DNA of 5,969 bases from CAYVUI01 sp964454745 (GTDB lineage Bacteria; Planctomycetota; Phycisphaerae; Sedimentisphaerales; Anaerohalosphaeraceae): the NCBI GenBank assembly GCA_964454745.1, contig CAYVUI010000170.1:1-5969 (forward strand), given 5' to 3'. Both the position numbers and the translations under genes were made by a program. How positions within the stretch are numbered: the stretch's first letter is position 1; each line of letters begins with the position of its first letter. Positions 1-5,969 of the stretch are shown here, piece after piece. Under the pieces are notes generated by a model. The model did no database searches and was not told the DNA's origin. It saw nothing but the letters and a program-made list of their open reading frames with translations.

Positions 1-1089
1 AGTAATCGCGGTCGCGATTGCGCTTACGAGAAACAGCCCTTTAAGACCCGGTGGAAGGATATTCGTCAGAACCACCGGCGTTCTTACCTGGCTGCGAACC
101 GACTCGTTCGTTATATTCTGCAGTGTCGGGGCAAGCTCTGCCGCCAGCTCGGAGTATTTTTCATGATGCAGGATTACATAGGCTACGATAGGCATAAAAA
201 ACGGCAGGGTCACTGTGATGATGTTTCGAAGAATAGACCAGACGCGTGACATTCTGGATTCATGCGGATTCAGTGCGGATGCCTGGTAGCCCTGTGTGTT
301 CGGTCCCATACCGAAACAATAAATAGCAAATAATATCCACATAATGAAGAATGCAGCACTGAAGTCATCCGTAGCCGATTGCTTGAAGGGATTGACAAAC
401 GATCCCTCGCCCGCAGTGTTGGAATACACATGAACAATATCAGCCCAATCGACCTGGAATAACAGGTAAAGTGTGACCAGAACGAGTGTTATTTGAAAGA
501 CCTGCCCCTGCAGGAAGTCGGTCACCATTACCGTGATCTGCCCCCCGAGCATTGTGATAACCGTTGGAATAATCAGCGCAACGACGATCAGCGCAGGGTA
601 GGTCGGTATTGTCATTCCAAACATGGAAAACTGTTCCGGGAATCCGATAAAGCTGATTAAGAACCTCGAGAGAATTGCCGGTGCGATTCCGTAAAGAGTC
701 AGCAGGGCTAGAAAGCCGGCGATACCTGTAAATATTCTAAATTTCCTTGAATATCGTTCTTCATAAAATTGTGCGTACGTAAAGGCCTTTGTGCTGCGAA
801 AACGAAAAATAATCCAGCCTGTCATGGTGATCAACAGGTACATTGGCGTGACCATCAACCACCAGAACGCGGGGCAAAAACCTCCTTCATAATACTGCTC
901 GAACTGACCGAGGAAAGACATAATCCCCAAAGCAGCAGCCCCTTCGGAAACGCAGATTATATAACGGCCGGCACAACGGTTTGCAGCCACAAAATCGGCT
1001 ACGCTTCTGTTAAGGGTTCGTACAAAGATCATTGCCACCAATAAGATGGCAAAGAAAGCGAATACAACACCAAAATCGAGCAGTCCCAT
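1..1089 (-). CDS. Sodium:solute symporter (SSS family), 3' part cut off by the window edge
   Basis: Inner-membrane Na+-coupled transporter, probably for a sugar or other small organic solute. The frame is open from ATG at 1089 to base 1, giving 363 residues with no stop; full-length members usually have about 500-600, so the C-terminal part is missing. The translation is strongly hydrophobic with many membrane segments, starting with an N-terminal helix at residues 6-23. Family marks seen: the ADFVAANR stretch at residues 31-38, matching the 'Adyf.AgR' block after the first helix, and GGQITVMVTDFLQG at 182-195, matching the SSS signature GGxxAVxxTDxxQ. PPGLKGLFLVSAIATA at 346-361 fits the start of the helix that carries the second sodium site, but its key residues lie outside the window. 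The start is supported by an AGGA Shine-Dalgarno at 1096-1099, six bases upstream. It is divergent from the AraC gene, which suggests control by that regulator. Family is clear; substrate cannot be read. Confidence 0.9.
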   Translation of the reverse strand, partial: MGLLDFGVVFAFFAILLVAMIFVRTLNRSVADFVAANRCAGRYIICVSEGAAALGIMSFLGQFEQYYEGGFCPAFWWLMVTPMYLLITMTGWIIFRFRSTKAFTYAQFYEERYSRKFRIFTGIAGFLALLTLYGIAPAILSRFLISFIGFPEQFSMFGMTIPTYPALIVVALIIPTVITMLGGQITVMVTDFLQGQVFQITLVLVTLYLLFQVDWADIVHVYSNTAGEGSFVNPFKQSATDDFSAAFFIMWILFAIYCFGMGPNTQGYQASALNPHESRMSRVWSILRNIITVTLPFFMPIVAYVILHHEKYSELAAELAPTLQNITNESVRSQVRTPVVLTNILPPGLKGLFLVSAIATAIT

Positions 1090-1110
1090 AGAATATCCTA
1101 AAAAAAGACC

Positions 1111-1138
1111 CTTATTTCTGTCCCAATTTTTATGTCAA
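1111..1138 (-). promoter_or_regulatory. Possible sigma70-like promoter of the symporter gene
   Basis: On the minus strand a perfect TTGACA -35 hexamer (1138-1133) is followed, after 16 bases, by AATAAG (1116-1111), which matches four of six -10 positions. Transcription would begin near 1104, leaving a leader of about 15 bases that just contains the AGGA ribosome site at 1096-1099. A second TTGACA at 1203-1198 with TTTATT (1179-1174) after 18 bases is an alternative. The -10 boxes are weak, so an activator may be needed. Pattern match only. Confidence 0.35.
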
Positions 1139-1159
1139 AATGCAGAGTCTGAATAATGC

Positions 1160-1182
1160 CTGTTTTAGGCCAAAATAAACAG
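1160..1182. repeat. Inverted repeat CTGTTT-N11-AAACAG, operator-like
   Basis: Perfect six-base arms at 1160-1165 and 1177-1182 are separated by 11 bases. A further CTGT at 1197-1200 can pair with the ACAG at 1179-1182. The repeat lies 71-93 bases upstream of the symporter start and overlaps the -10 of the possible second promoter (1179-1174), a position where a bound regulator would block or alter initiation. Six-base arms can arise by chance, so confidence is low. Confidence 0.3.
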
Positions 1183-1273
1183 TTTTCAACATTTTGCTGT
1201 CAACTCATAGTATTGATCAGGTGTATTTTCCAATTCAGGGTTAAATTGTCTGGTTCAAATGCCAGTGGTAAGA

Positions 1274-1305
1274 CATTTCATAATCCGCTTTTTTCGTATG
1301 AAATG
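1274..1305. repeat. Perfect 9-bp inverted repeat CATTTCATA-N14-TATGAAATG
   Basis: The arms at 1274-1282 and 1297-1305 are exact reverse complements around a 14-base spacer. Outside them GGTAA (1267-1271) and TTACC (1312-1316) can also pair, with unequal loops of two and six bases, so the structure extends imperfectly to about 1267-1316. The arm centres are 23 bases apart, about two helical turns, which suits a dimeric or paired DNA-binding protein on one face. It could equally form a stem-loop in RNA. There is no T-run to make it an obvious terminator. Confidence 0.45.
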
Positions 1306-1325
1306 CCGTATTTACCCCAGATTTA

Positions 1326-1339
1326 AATGTTATAACATT
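1326..1339. promoter_or_regulatory. Perfect 14-bp palindrome AATGTTATAACATT, operator candidate
   Basis: The 14 bases read identically on both strands. A perfect palindrome of this length is expected by chance in well under one in ten regions of this size. It sits about 215 bases upstream of the AraC start and about 240 upstream of the symporter start. AraC proteins usually bind direct repeats or asymmetric sites, so this symmetric site may serve another dimeric regulator. Function is inferred from symmetry and position only. Confidence 0.4.
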
Positions 1340-1531
1340 CTTGTCAAAGATGGAGTTTCTTTTTCATCAATCCTACTGTAACGGCTGAATAATATTTCAC
1401 AACTCATTTGGATGTCATTATCGGGCCAATGTGGAGCTCATAAGAGACAGGATAAAAAATTGTTTTAATTTTGATTGTAAGATATGGCCGAGATGTGTTA
1501 TATCGGAAATGTAAGGGTTCTGTCTTTTCAT

Positions 1532-1536
1532 GAGGT
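1532..1536 (+). promoter_or_regulatory. Ribosome binding site that decides the AraC start
   Basis: GAGGT lies four bases before the ATG at 1541 (GAGG plus a five-base spacer). The in-frame upstream ATG codons at 1484 and 1493 have no comparable purine-rich site; the bases before 1484 read TTGTAAGAT. This favours initiation at 1541. Confidence 0.6.
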
Positions 1537-1540
1537 TGTA

Positions 1541-2542
1541 ATGGCAGCAAAAAAGTCAAAGCGATTATCCTCGGCATATAATCGAAAGCAAAACAGGCTT
1601 CTGCGAAGATTGTCTTCTTTTACGCCTCGTTTTCGACTTGGATCCTATGAAATTACACTGCTGGACCTTCATGTTTTTCCCGGGCATGTCGATCAGAGCA
1701 GTTTGACCCACCTTCACAGTTTTATTGAATTTCACATTCCGGTCAACGGCGCCGGCCATATCATCATGAATGATAAGAAATATAAGTTCAAGACAGGCAA
1801 CTTTACCGTCACCAGTCCTGACCAGGTTCATAAGTGGGTCGCTACCCAAACGCCAATGATCGCCCATATCTGGTGGTTTGAGATTCGCCAGTTGGAAGAG
1901 GAGAATAATAAAGACATCCAGTTACTTTTTGATACTCTTTTGCAGTCCCCGGCGCCGATTCATGCACTCCCTGATGAGTATTTATCGATCTACGACCAGT
2001 TGATTCATGAGCTGGAAAATACGGGATTGTGTTATCAGGACGTTTGCCGTAACCTCGTGGAAGACACATTGATTCTTCTTTCTCGGGCCATCCTTTCTTC
2101 TCGGCGAAAGAAGACGCTTTTAAAAAATGTAGACAGCCTCTCCGAAGACCATGTCGTCAAACTCGTGAACAACTTTCTCGAAGACAATCTATCCCAGCCG
2201 CTGCTTCTGGATGATATTGCTAAAAACGCCCATATCAGCAGGAGAAACCTCACCCGTCATTATAAAAAAGTTACTGGGGTGACCATCGGACAGAAACTGC
2301 ATGAATTGCGTATGTATAAGGCGGAAGAACTGATTCGTGAAACCAAGTTGCAAGTTAAAGCTATCACGTACAAATGCGGTTTTCAACACATGTCTCATTT
2401 TGCAAAAAAATTTAAAGAGTTTTTCGGTTTTACCCCTACCGAGTATCGTGAAGAACTCCTGAAGCAAAATCTCAAGGGGGATTCGCAGTGGAAGCCGCTT
2501 TATTTGAATCTTGAAAGGGAAAAAACGAAAGCGAAAAAATAG
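1541..2542 (+). CDS. AraC-family transcriptional regulator with N-terminal cupin sensor
   Basis: Cytoplasmic DNA-binding regulator, 333 residues from ATG 1541, within the usual 270-340 range of the family. An in-frame ATG at 1484 would give 352, but the GAGGT ribosome site supports 1541. Residues 2-32 are rich in Lys and Arg. Residues 35-115 form the sugar-sensing cupin (AraC_binding type): H57-x-H59 with E63 and H65, then GNFTVTSPDQVHKW at 86-99, the family's 'Gdl.li.P...H' block. The C-terminal part holds two helix-turn-helices: LLLDDIAKNAHISRRNLTRHY near 221-241, where 'S..nLtR.Yk' is the recognition helix, and AITYKCGFQHMSHFAKKFK near 274-292, followed by GFTPTEYR at 296-303, a hallmark of the family. 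It is divergent from the symporter and convergent with the sulfatase operon, which suggests control of carbohydrate uptake and use. The ligand cannot be told. Confidence 0.93.
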   Translation: MAAKKSKRLSSAYNRKQNRLLRRLSSFTPRFRLGSYEITLLDLHVFPGHVDQSSLTHLHSFIEFHIPVNGAGHIIMNDKKYKFKTGNFTVTSPDQVHKWVATQTPMIAHIWWFEIRQLEEENNKDIQLLFDTLLQSPAPIHALPDEYLSIYDQLIHELENTGLCYQDVCRNLVEDTLILLSRAILSSRRKKTLLKNVDSLSEDHVVKLVNNFLEDNLSQPLLLDDIAKNAHISRRNLTRHYKKVTGVTIGQKLHELRMYKAEELIRETKLQVKAITYKCGFQHMSHFAKKFKEFFGFTPTEYREELLKQNLKGDSQWKPLYLNLEREKTKAKK

Positions 2543-2557
2543 CTTTTCAGGCTTTTT
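2520..2557. terminator. Possible weak bidirectional rho-independent terminator
   Basis: GAAAGC (2527-2532) can pair with GCTTTTC (2542-2548), leaving one bulged base and a nine-base loop. Read on the minus strand, the stem is followed after one base by six T (2525-2520). Read on the plus strand it is followed by AGGC and five T (2553-2557). It lies between the convergent AraC and sulfatase genes and overlaps the last codons of the AraC gene. The stem is short and mostly A-T, so stability is doubtful. Confidence 0.4.
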
Positions 2558-2563
2558 GTATGT

Positions 2564-4066
2564 TCAATTGATTTTTTCTCCTATGTCGCTGCGTTTAGGG
2601 CCGGTATCAAAAAACCGCTGTTCGGAGCCAATTCGATCATAATCGCCAAGTTTTGTACGCGCGGCGTTGTAATATTTGTAGAGTTCCTTTACTTTCTCAG
2701 GGTATTTTTTAGAAAGATCGTGCTGTTCTTCCTTATCATTTTCTAAATTGAATAATAAGGGATGATCCACTTGATCAACCAATCGACCGTAATTATTCAA
2801 AAAAGGCGGCTTTTTCTGTCTTGGAACGACAAGCTTCCAATTTCCAATTCTCACAGCCTGCAAATGCGTACAAAGATAATAATAAAAGACCTGCCGGGGA
2901 TTTTCCAGGGTCCCCCCTCTAAGCAGCGGCAGTATGTTTCTGCTGTCAAGGGTTCTGTCTGCGGGAAGTTTGCCGTTGGCGAGATGGGCAAATGTCGCAA
3001 AAAAATCCATGGTGGTTGCCATTTCGTCGCAAACAATATCCTGAGGTATCTTGCCCGGCCATTGCATCACACATGGTACACGGAATCCTCCTTCCCATGT
3101 ACTCATTTTGAAACCCCGAAGAGGCTTGGCGCTTCCACCGTGTTCATCGACCCGGCCTTTTTCGATCCAGGGACCGTTGTCAGAGGTAAATATGACAAGC
3201 GTGTTTCTTTCAAGTTGATTTTCTTTCAGTGCCTCCAGGATTCTCCCTACACTCCAGTCGATCTCCTCGATCACATCCCCGTAAAGCCCGGATCCGCTGG
3301 CATGTAGAAACTTTTCAGAGGCGCCCAGCGGGATATGCGGCATGTTATGCGCCAAATACAGGAAGAAGGGGCGGTTTTTATTTTCCGAGATAAAATCTAT
3401 AGCTTTTCGCGTGTATTTTGATGTAAGAAGCCCCATTTTCTCAAAAGTATCCACCTTTTCCACAAGTTTGGAATTATTCCACAATTGACAGGTAAAGCTT
3501 TTGTGAATGGTTTTTGGTTTTCCATCGACCCATTGGATCGAAGTGAAATCCTCGTGATCTTCTACCGTTTTAAAAAAGCCATTGTAATATGGGGTTCCGT
3601 AAAATTCATCAAATCCTTTTTCCCACGGCCGTTGTCCCTCCTGCCATCCGAGGTGCCATTTCCCAAAACATCCGGTTTTATACCCGGCTTCTTTGAGCAT
3701 TTCTGAAAGAAAGATTTCCCTGGGATGCGGAGCATTGTGTCCACGCTTGAAGTTGCCCGGTTCCGCAATCCGCATGGGGTAGCAGCCGGTCATTAATGCC
3801 GCCCTCGAAGGCCCGCAGATTGGCTGGGCATAAAAACTCGTGAATCGAATCCCGTTTTGAGCCATTTGATCTATATTTGGAGTTTCAAACTCCTGTGCCC
3901 CAAAACAGCCCACGTCTCCATACCCCTGGTCATCCGTGAAAATAAACACAATATTTGGTTTCTCTGGAGATTCTTGTCCAAAGACTGTCGCAGGGAAAAG
4001 GGCAGGAAGGAAGACACTGCCCCCGGCCAATTTTAGAAAATCGCGTCTGTGGATCAATTTACACAT
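2564..4066 (-). CDS. Tat-exported type I sulfatase (arylsulfatase A-like, S1 family)
   Basis: Hydrolyses sulfate esters, in this setting probably on a polysaccharide, outside the cytoplasm. 500 residues, a normal length. Twin-arginine signal RRDFLKLAGG with R7-R8, hydrophobic stretch to about residue 28. Active-site motif C84-G-P-S-R88 followed by T93-G94 is the CxPxR signature whose Cys becomes formylglycine. Metal and catalytic marks: D45-D46 in TDDQG, G135-K136-W-H138, H240 and H244 (HNMPH), D296-N297 in TSDNGP, and K314. The C-terminal subdomain has LQAVRIGNWKL at 402-412 and LFNLENDKEEQHDLS at 438-452, typical of S1 enzymes. All core residues are present, so it should be active. ATG 4066 is chosen because it gives a short Tat n-region; in-frame TTG 4099 gives 511 residues, and no start has a good ribosome site. 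It lies 42 bases downstream of the LamG gene, likely the same transcript. The true substrate is unknown. Confidence 0.93.
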   Translation of the reverse strand: MCKLIHRRDFLKLAGGSVFLPALFPATVFGQESPEKPNIVFIFTDDQGYGDVGCFGAQEFETPNIDQMAQNGIRFTSFYAQPICGPSRAALMTGCYPMRIAEPGNFKRGHNAPHPREIFLSEMLKEAGYKTGCFGKWHLGWQEGQRPWEKGFDEFYGTPYYNGFFKTVEDHEDFTSIQWVDGKPKTIHKSFTCQLWNNSKLVEKVDTFEKMGLLTSKYTRKAIDFISENKNRPFFLYLAHNMPHIPLGASEKFLHASGSGLYGDVIEEIDWSVGRILEALKENQLERNTLVIFTSDNGPWIEKGRVDEHGGSAKPLRGFKMSTWEGGFRVPCVMQWPGKIPQDIVCDEMATTMDFFATFAHLANGKLPADRTLDSRNILPLLRGGTLENPRQVFYYYLCTHLQAVRIGNWKLVVPRQKKPPFLNNYGRLVDQVDHPLLFNLENDKEEQHDLSKKYPEKVKELYKYYNAARTKLGDYDRIGSEQRFFDTGPKRSDIGEKIN

Positions 4067-4108
4067 CCCCAAAAAAGAGTCCACTTGGCTCAATAACAAA
4101 AGTTTACT

Positions 4109-5785
4109 TTAATTCACATCTAATTGCCACTGATAGAAAAATTCAGCAATATCCTCAAAGTTGACTGTGCAATCCCTGTTCACATCTCCAGCAGGGTATG
4201 GATGCTGGGGATCCCCGCAGAAGGGGGATTTGCCATGTTCATATACGGCCTCTAACTGCGACAGGCTTAGAGCTCCGCTGGCGTCGGATTGACTGGTAAA
4301 TATCCTCATTTCATCCATAAAGCCCGCAAAGCAGTACGCACCGGAAGTCAGCAAATTCCCAAGAGCAAGCGGCTCATGCACATTTGCCAGGTGTCCCGCG
4401 CTTAGGGATTGTACTTTCAACAGGGAGAAGTTTCCGTTTGTATCCCCTTTATACCATTTTACATTGCTGCTACTTTGCGTGCCGTCATAGGTAACCGCCC
4501 AGAAGATCCATTCATTTGTTTCGTTAAAAGTAACGTCACTATCGAGCGAGGTCCAGTTATTATTGATCCCCAGAACCAGCCGGCTTTCATTGTCATAACT
4601 GCGAACCATCAGTTGTCCGGTTCTGCCCAAAAAGCCGGAAAAGGCCTTGAGCGGCTCATTTACGGCATTAAACCACCCGCAAAGTGTAATGGATTTGGCC
4701 CCATTCAATTGCGTCTCCAACTCGGTATCTTCTGTTCCGGAGATTCCATAAAGCAGGCATCCCGCTGAAGTGCTCATCACGGCGTGCGACAGGTCAAAGC
4801 ATTTCCCGCGGATTCCAGTTGCGAATTTGGGGGTAATGCCGTTATAGGTTGCCACGGTTGCCTTTTCCGTAAACAAAAGGCCGCTATTGTCCCAACCTTC
4901 GTCAAAGGGCAGGTAGACTTGGGCATTGAAAGGATCCTTTGCCGCAGATTCAAAATGCTTGCTATAGAGGTAATCGCTTACCTGCTGCATTTCGGTATCA
5001 TTTAGATAGCGATTATAAATGATGACTTCACTGAGAAACCCTTTGTAATATCGGGCAGAGTGTCCTGTTTCCGCTCCCAGTTCATAGCCTGTATGCAGCC
5101 CTGAAGTGCGTGTAAGAGCCGTTTCGGTTCCCATCAAAACATCCTCAGCATTCCGGGCGGTCCTTTTATGTATTTCGGAGAGCACACTACCCTGTCGTCG
5201 AAAAGTGATTATATTCATTTCCCAGTCTTCGGAATTAAAGTCTGTTCCCACCAGTTTTTCCTCTTCGGTGTCATTGCCAAGTGATACCACAAGCTCACGG
5301 CTCATAGGATGCTGATACGCAATGCCGTAACCGTTTCCATCCGGCTTGAACGGGTTGTTATCTGCTGCCAGAATCGGCCGGTGAACGCTGCCGGGGGTAT
5401 TAAGCTGTGTTGCACTTTGGGCCAGAATAAAAACCGTCGTTTCCGGTCCGATATACAAAGTACTCGATTGGAGAAAGGTTTTTATGCCGTCAAAGAGCAC
5501 TGCACTGCTTCCATTGAGAACGCTGATTCTTTCAAACCATACCGGCTGATGCGCCGGATCTGCTTGTATGAAATCCTGACTGACCGTATTGTCCCCTGTG
5601 AGAACATCTTTCCAGATCAAGATTCTGTCACCGTGGGTTAGACTCCCATCCTGCGAGACCAGACTTTGCGGATTGGACGCATCAAGCCACAGGACAAGAT
5701 CAGATGTAATCGGAAGACTTGCCTGTGCAAAAAATCCGTAAAGACAAAACAAGAAAGAAAAGGAGCAAAACATCTTTTTATGCAT
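4109..5785 (-). CDS. Secreted protein with two LamG-like domains and a dockerin-like tail
   Basis: 558 residues, exported. Signal peptide MHKK plus a hydrophobic core, cleavage likely after A20-Q-A22. Residues about 29-278 form a first LamG/concanavalin A-like sandwich: opens with LVLWLDASN (30-38), has VLFDG (96-100), and closes with YYKGFLSEVIIYNRYLNDTE (246-265), the 'kG.iaEviiYnr.Ls..E' end of this family. Residues about 286-516 form a second: YLPFDEG (291-297), W426-I-F-W-A-V-T-Y-D-G435, and FAGFMDEMRIF (486-496). Residues 523-558 carry one EF-hand-like loop D534-x-N536-x-D538-C539 to D545, then an aromatic helix, with C523 upstream. LamG domains commonly bind or display carbohydrate; no catalytic motif is seen, so a binding or structural role is inferred. 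ATG 5785 is preferred over TTG 5800, since GAGGA sits eight bases before it. It lies 15 bases after the upstream stop. Confidence 0.85.
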   Translation of the reverse strand: MHKKMFCSFSFLFCLYGFFAQASLPITSDLVLWLDASNPQSLVSQDGSLTHGDRILIWKDVLTGDNTVSQDFIQADPAHQPVWFERISVLNGSSAVLFDGIKTFLQSSTLYIGPETTVFILAQSATQLNTPGSVHRPILAADNNPFKPDGNGYGIAYQHPMSRELVVSLGNDTEEEKLVGTDFNSEDWEMNIITFRRQGSVLSEIHKRTARNAEDVLMGTETALTRTSGLHTGYELGAETGHSARYYKGFLSEVIIYNRYLNDTEMQQVSDYLYSKHFESAAKDPFNAQVYLPFDEGWDNSGLLFTEKATVATYNGITPKFATGIRGKCFDLSHAVMSTSAGCLLYGISGTEDTELETQLNGAKSITLCGWFNAVNEPLKAFSGFLGRTGQLMVRSYDNESRLVLGINNNWTSLDSDVTFNETNEWIFWAVTYDGTQSSSNVKWYKGDTNGNFSLLKVQSLSAGHLANVHEPLALGNLLTSGAYCFAGFMDEMRIFTSQSDASGALSLSQLEAVYEHGKSPFCGDPQHPYPAGDVNRDCTVNFEDIAEFFYQWQLDVN

Positions 5786-5793
5786 AAAACATA

Positions 5794-5798
5794 TCCTC
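5794..5798 (-). promoter_or_regulatory. Ribosome binding site of the LamG gene, next to the upstream stop codon
   Basis: GAGGA lies eight bases before ATG 5785 and only two bases after the TAG stop of the preceding gene (5803-5801). This decides the start against the in-frame TTG at 5800, which would have to lie upstream of this very site. The tight spacing allows a terminating ribosome to re-initiate, so the two genes are probably translationally coupled. Confidence 0.7.
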
Positions 5799-5800
5799 AA

Positions 5801-5969
5801 CTACGGGCTGGTGCTGTTGAGCCAGTCAATGGTTAAAATAACAAGATCTTCATGGTCTACTTTGCAGTCATAATTCAGATCTCCCGGGATCATTGTAGCA
5901 CAAACGGTACCAAAAGGAACGACTTCAACTGGTTTAAGAGCTATCGAATGCTTTTTCTCATCATTAACG
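5801..5969 (-). CDS. C-terminal end of a protein with a dockerin-like tail (5' part outside the window)
   Basis: The open frame enters from the right edge and ends at TAG 5803-5801, giving 55 residues with the first complete codon at 5968. The end contains PGDLNYDCKVDHEDLVILTI and then DWLNSTSP, an EF-hand-like loop of the form DxNxDCxVxxxD followed by a short helix with a Trp. A Cys stands 11 residues before the loop Cys. The tail closely resembles that of the next gene: both share GD-[LV]-N-x-D-C-x-V-x-x-E-D and a Trp near the end. Such tails occur on large secreted proteins of planctomycetes and relatives, so the missing body is probably a secreted glycan-binding or glycan-degrading protein, but nothing in the window shows which. 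It is the first visible gene of the right-hand operon. Confidence 0.75.
   Translation of the reverse strand, partial: VNDEKKHSIALKPVEVVPFGTVCATMIPGDLNYDCKVDHEDLVILTIDWLNSTSP

Larger units (their letters stand above)
1090..1540. promoter_or_regulatory. Divergent intergenic control region between symporter and AraC genes
   Basis: About 450 AT-rich bases without a credible gene separate the two divergent start codons (394 bases if the AraC gene starts at 1484). The region is long for a bacterial divergent spacer. It contains three minus-strand TTGACA hexamers (1133-1138, 1198-1203, 1342-1347), an inverted repeat at 1160-1182, a spaced inverted repeat at 1274-1305 and a perfect palindrome at 1326-1339. 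I could not find a convincing -35/-10 pair for the AraC gene on the plus strand; AATAAT at 1388-1393 is a possible -10 without a good -35. The inference is that both flanking genes are regulated here, probably by the AraC protein and possibly by another factor. Confidence 0.6.

Noticed and set aside
769..1044. Plus-strand open frame of 91 codons within the symporter region
   Set aside because: It is antisense to the symporter frame, which has strong family motifs throughout; its own translation has no recognisable features.
1149..1393. Direct repeat CTGAATAAT at 1149-1157 and 1385-1393
   Set aside because: Nine bases in AT-rich DNA, flanks not conserved, no symmetry; too weak to call a binding site.
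1201..1407. Direct repeat CAACTCAT at 1201-1208 and 1400-1407
   Set aside because: An 8-base repeat is expected about once by chance in a spacer of this size; nothing else supports it.
1484..1540. Upstream extension of the AraC gene from ATG 1484
   Set aside because: In frame, but without a ribosome site, whereas ATG 1541 has GAGGT at good spacing. Kept only as an alternative start.
2762..3307. Plus-strand open frame of 181 codons
   Set aside because: Lies wholly antisense to the sulfatase, whose catalytic motifs are intact; the translation is low-quality and matches no family I know.
4409..5641. Several plus-strand open frames of 69-119 codons opposite the LamG gene
   Set aside because: All are shadows of the LamG coding frame, with no ribosome sites or recognisable domains.
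5783..5800. TTG 5800 as start of the LamG protein
   Set aside because: The GAGGA site lies downstream of this TTG and at ideal distance from ATG 5785, which also gives a normal signal peptide starting MHKK.
1..5969. tRNA genes, CRISPR arrays, insertion sequences or integration sites
   Set aside because: No cloverleaf-like sequence, regularly spaced repeats, transposase frames or long terminal inverted repeats were seen on reading both strands.

Overview
The window looks like part of a glycan- or sulfated-polysaccharide-foraging locus from a bacterium of the PVC superphylum. Planctomycetota of the Phycisphaerae/Sedimentisphaerales type is the first guess, with Kiritimatiellota or Lentisphaerota as alternatives. 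The guess rests on the gene set: a Tat-exported S1 sulfatase, LamG-type secreted proteins ending in a one-repeat dockerin-like tail with a DxNxDC core, a sodium:solute symporter and an AraC regulator. No rRNA or other marker gene is present, so the assignment is an inference from protein style.

Layout, left to right. (1) Positions 1-1089, minus strand: the first 363 residues of a sodium:solute symporter (SSS family), running off the left edge. (2) Positions 1090-1540: a gene-free divergent control region of about 450 bases. It holds three minus-strand TTGACA hexamers, a perfect 14-bp palindrome and two spaced inverted repeats. (3) Positions 1541-2542, plus strand: an AraC-family regulator with an N-terminal cupin sensor and a C-terminal double helix-turn-helix. 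(4) Around 2520-2557: a probable weak bidirectional terminator between convergent genes. (5) Positions 2564-5969, minus strand: three closely packed genes transcribed right to left. These are the 3' end of a secreted protein with a dockerin-like tail, a two-LamG-domain secreted protein with the same tail, and a Tat-signal sulfatase.

How they may work together (inference): the extracytoplasmic LamG proteins bind or hold the glycan, the sulfatase removes sulfate esters, the symporter imports a released product, and the AraC protein senses a sugar and controls the divergent symporter gene and perhaps the sulfatase operon, whose promoter lies beyond the right edge. No glycoside hydrolase, SusC/SusD pair or sulfatase-maturing enzyme is visible here. 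I found no tRNA, rRNA, CRISPR array or mobile element. Nothing here clearly amounts to a new biological system. The best leads are the paired-cysteine half-dockerin tails and the dense set of symmetrical sites in the divergent region.
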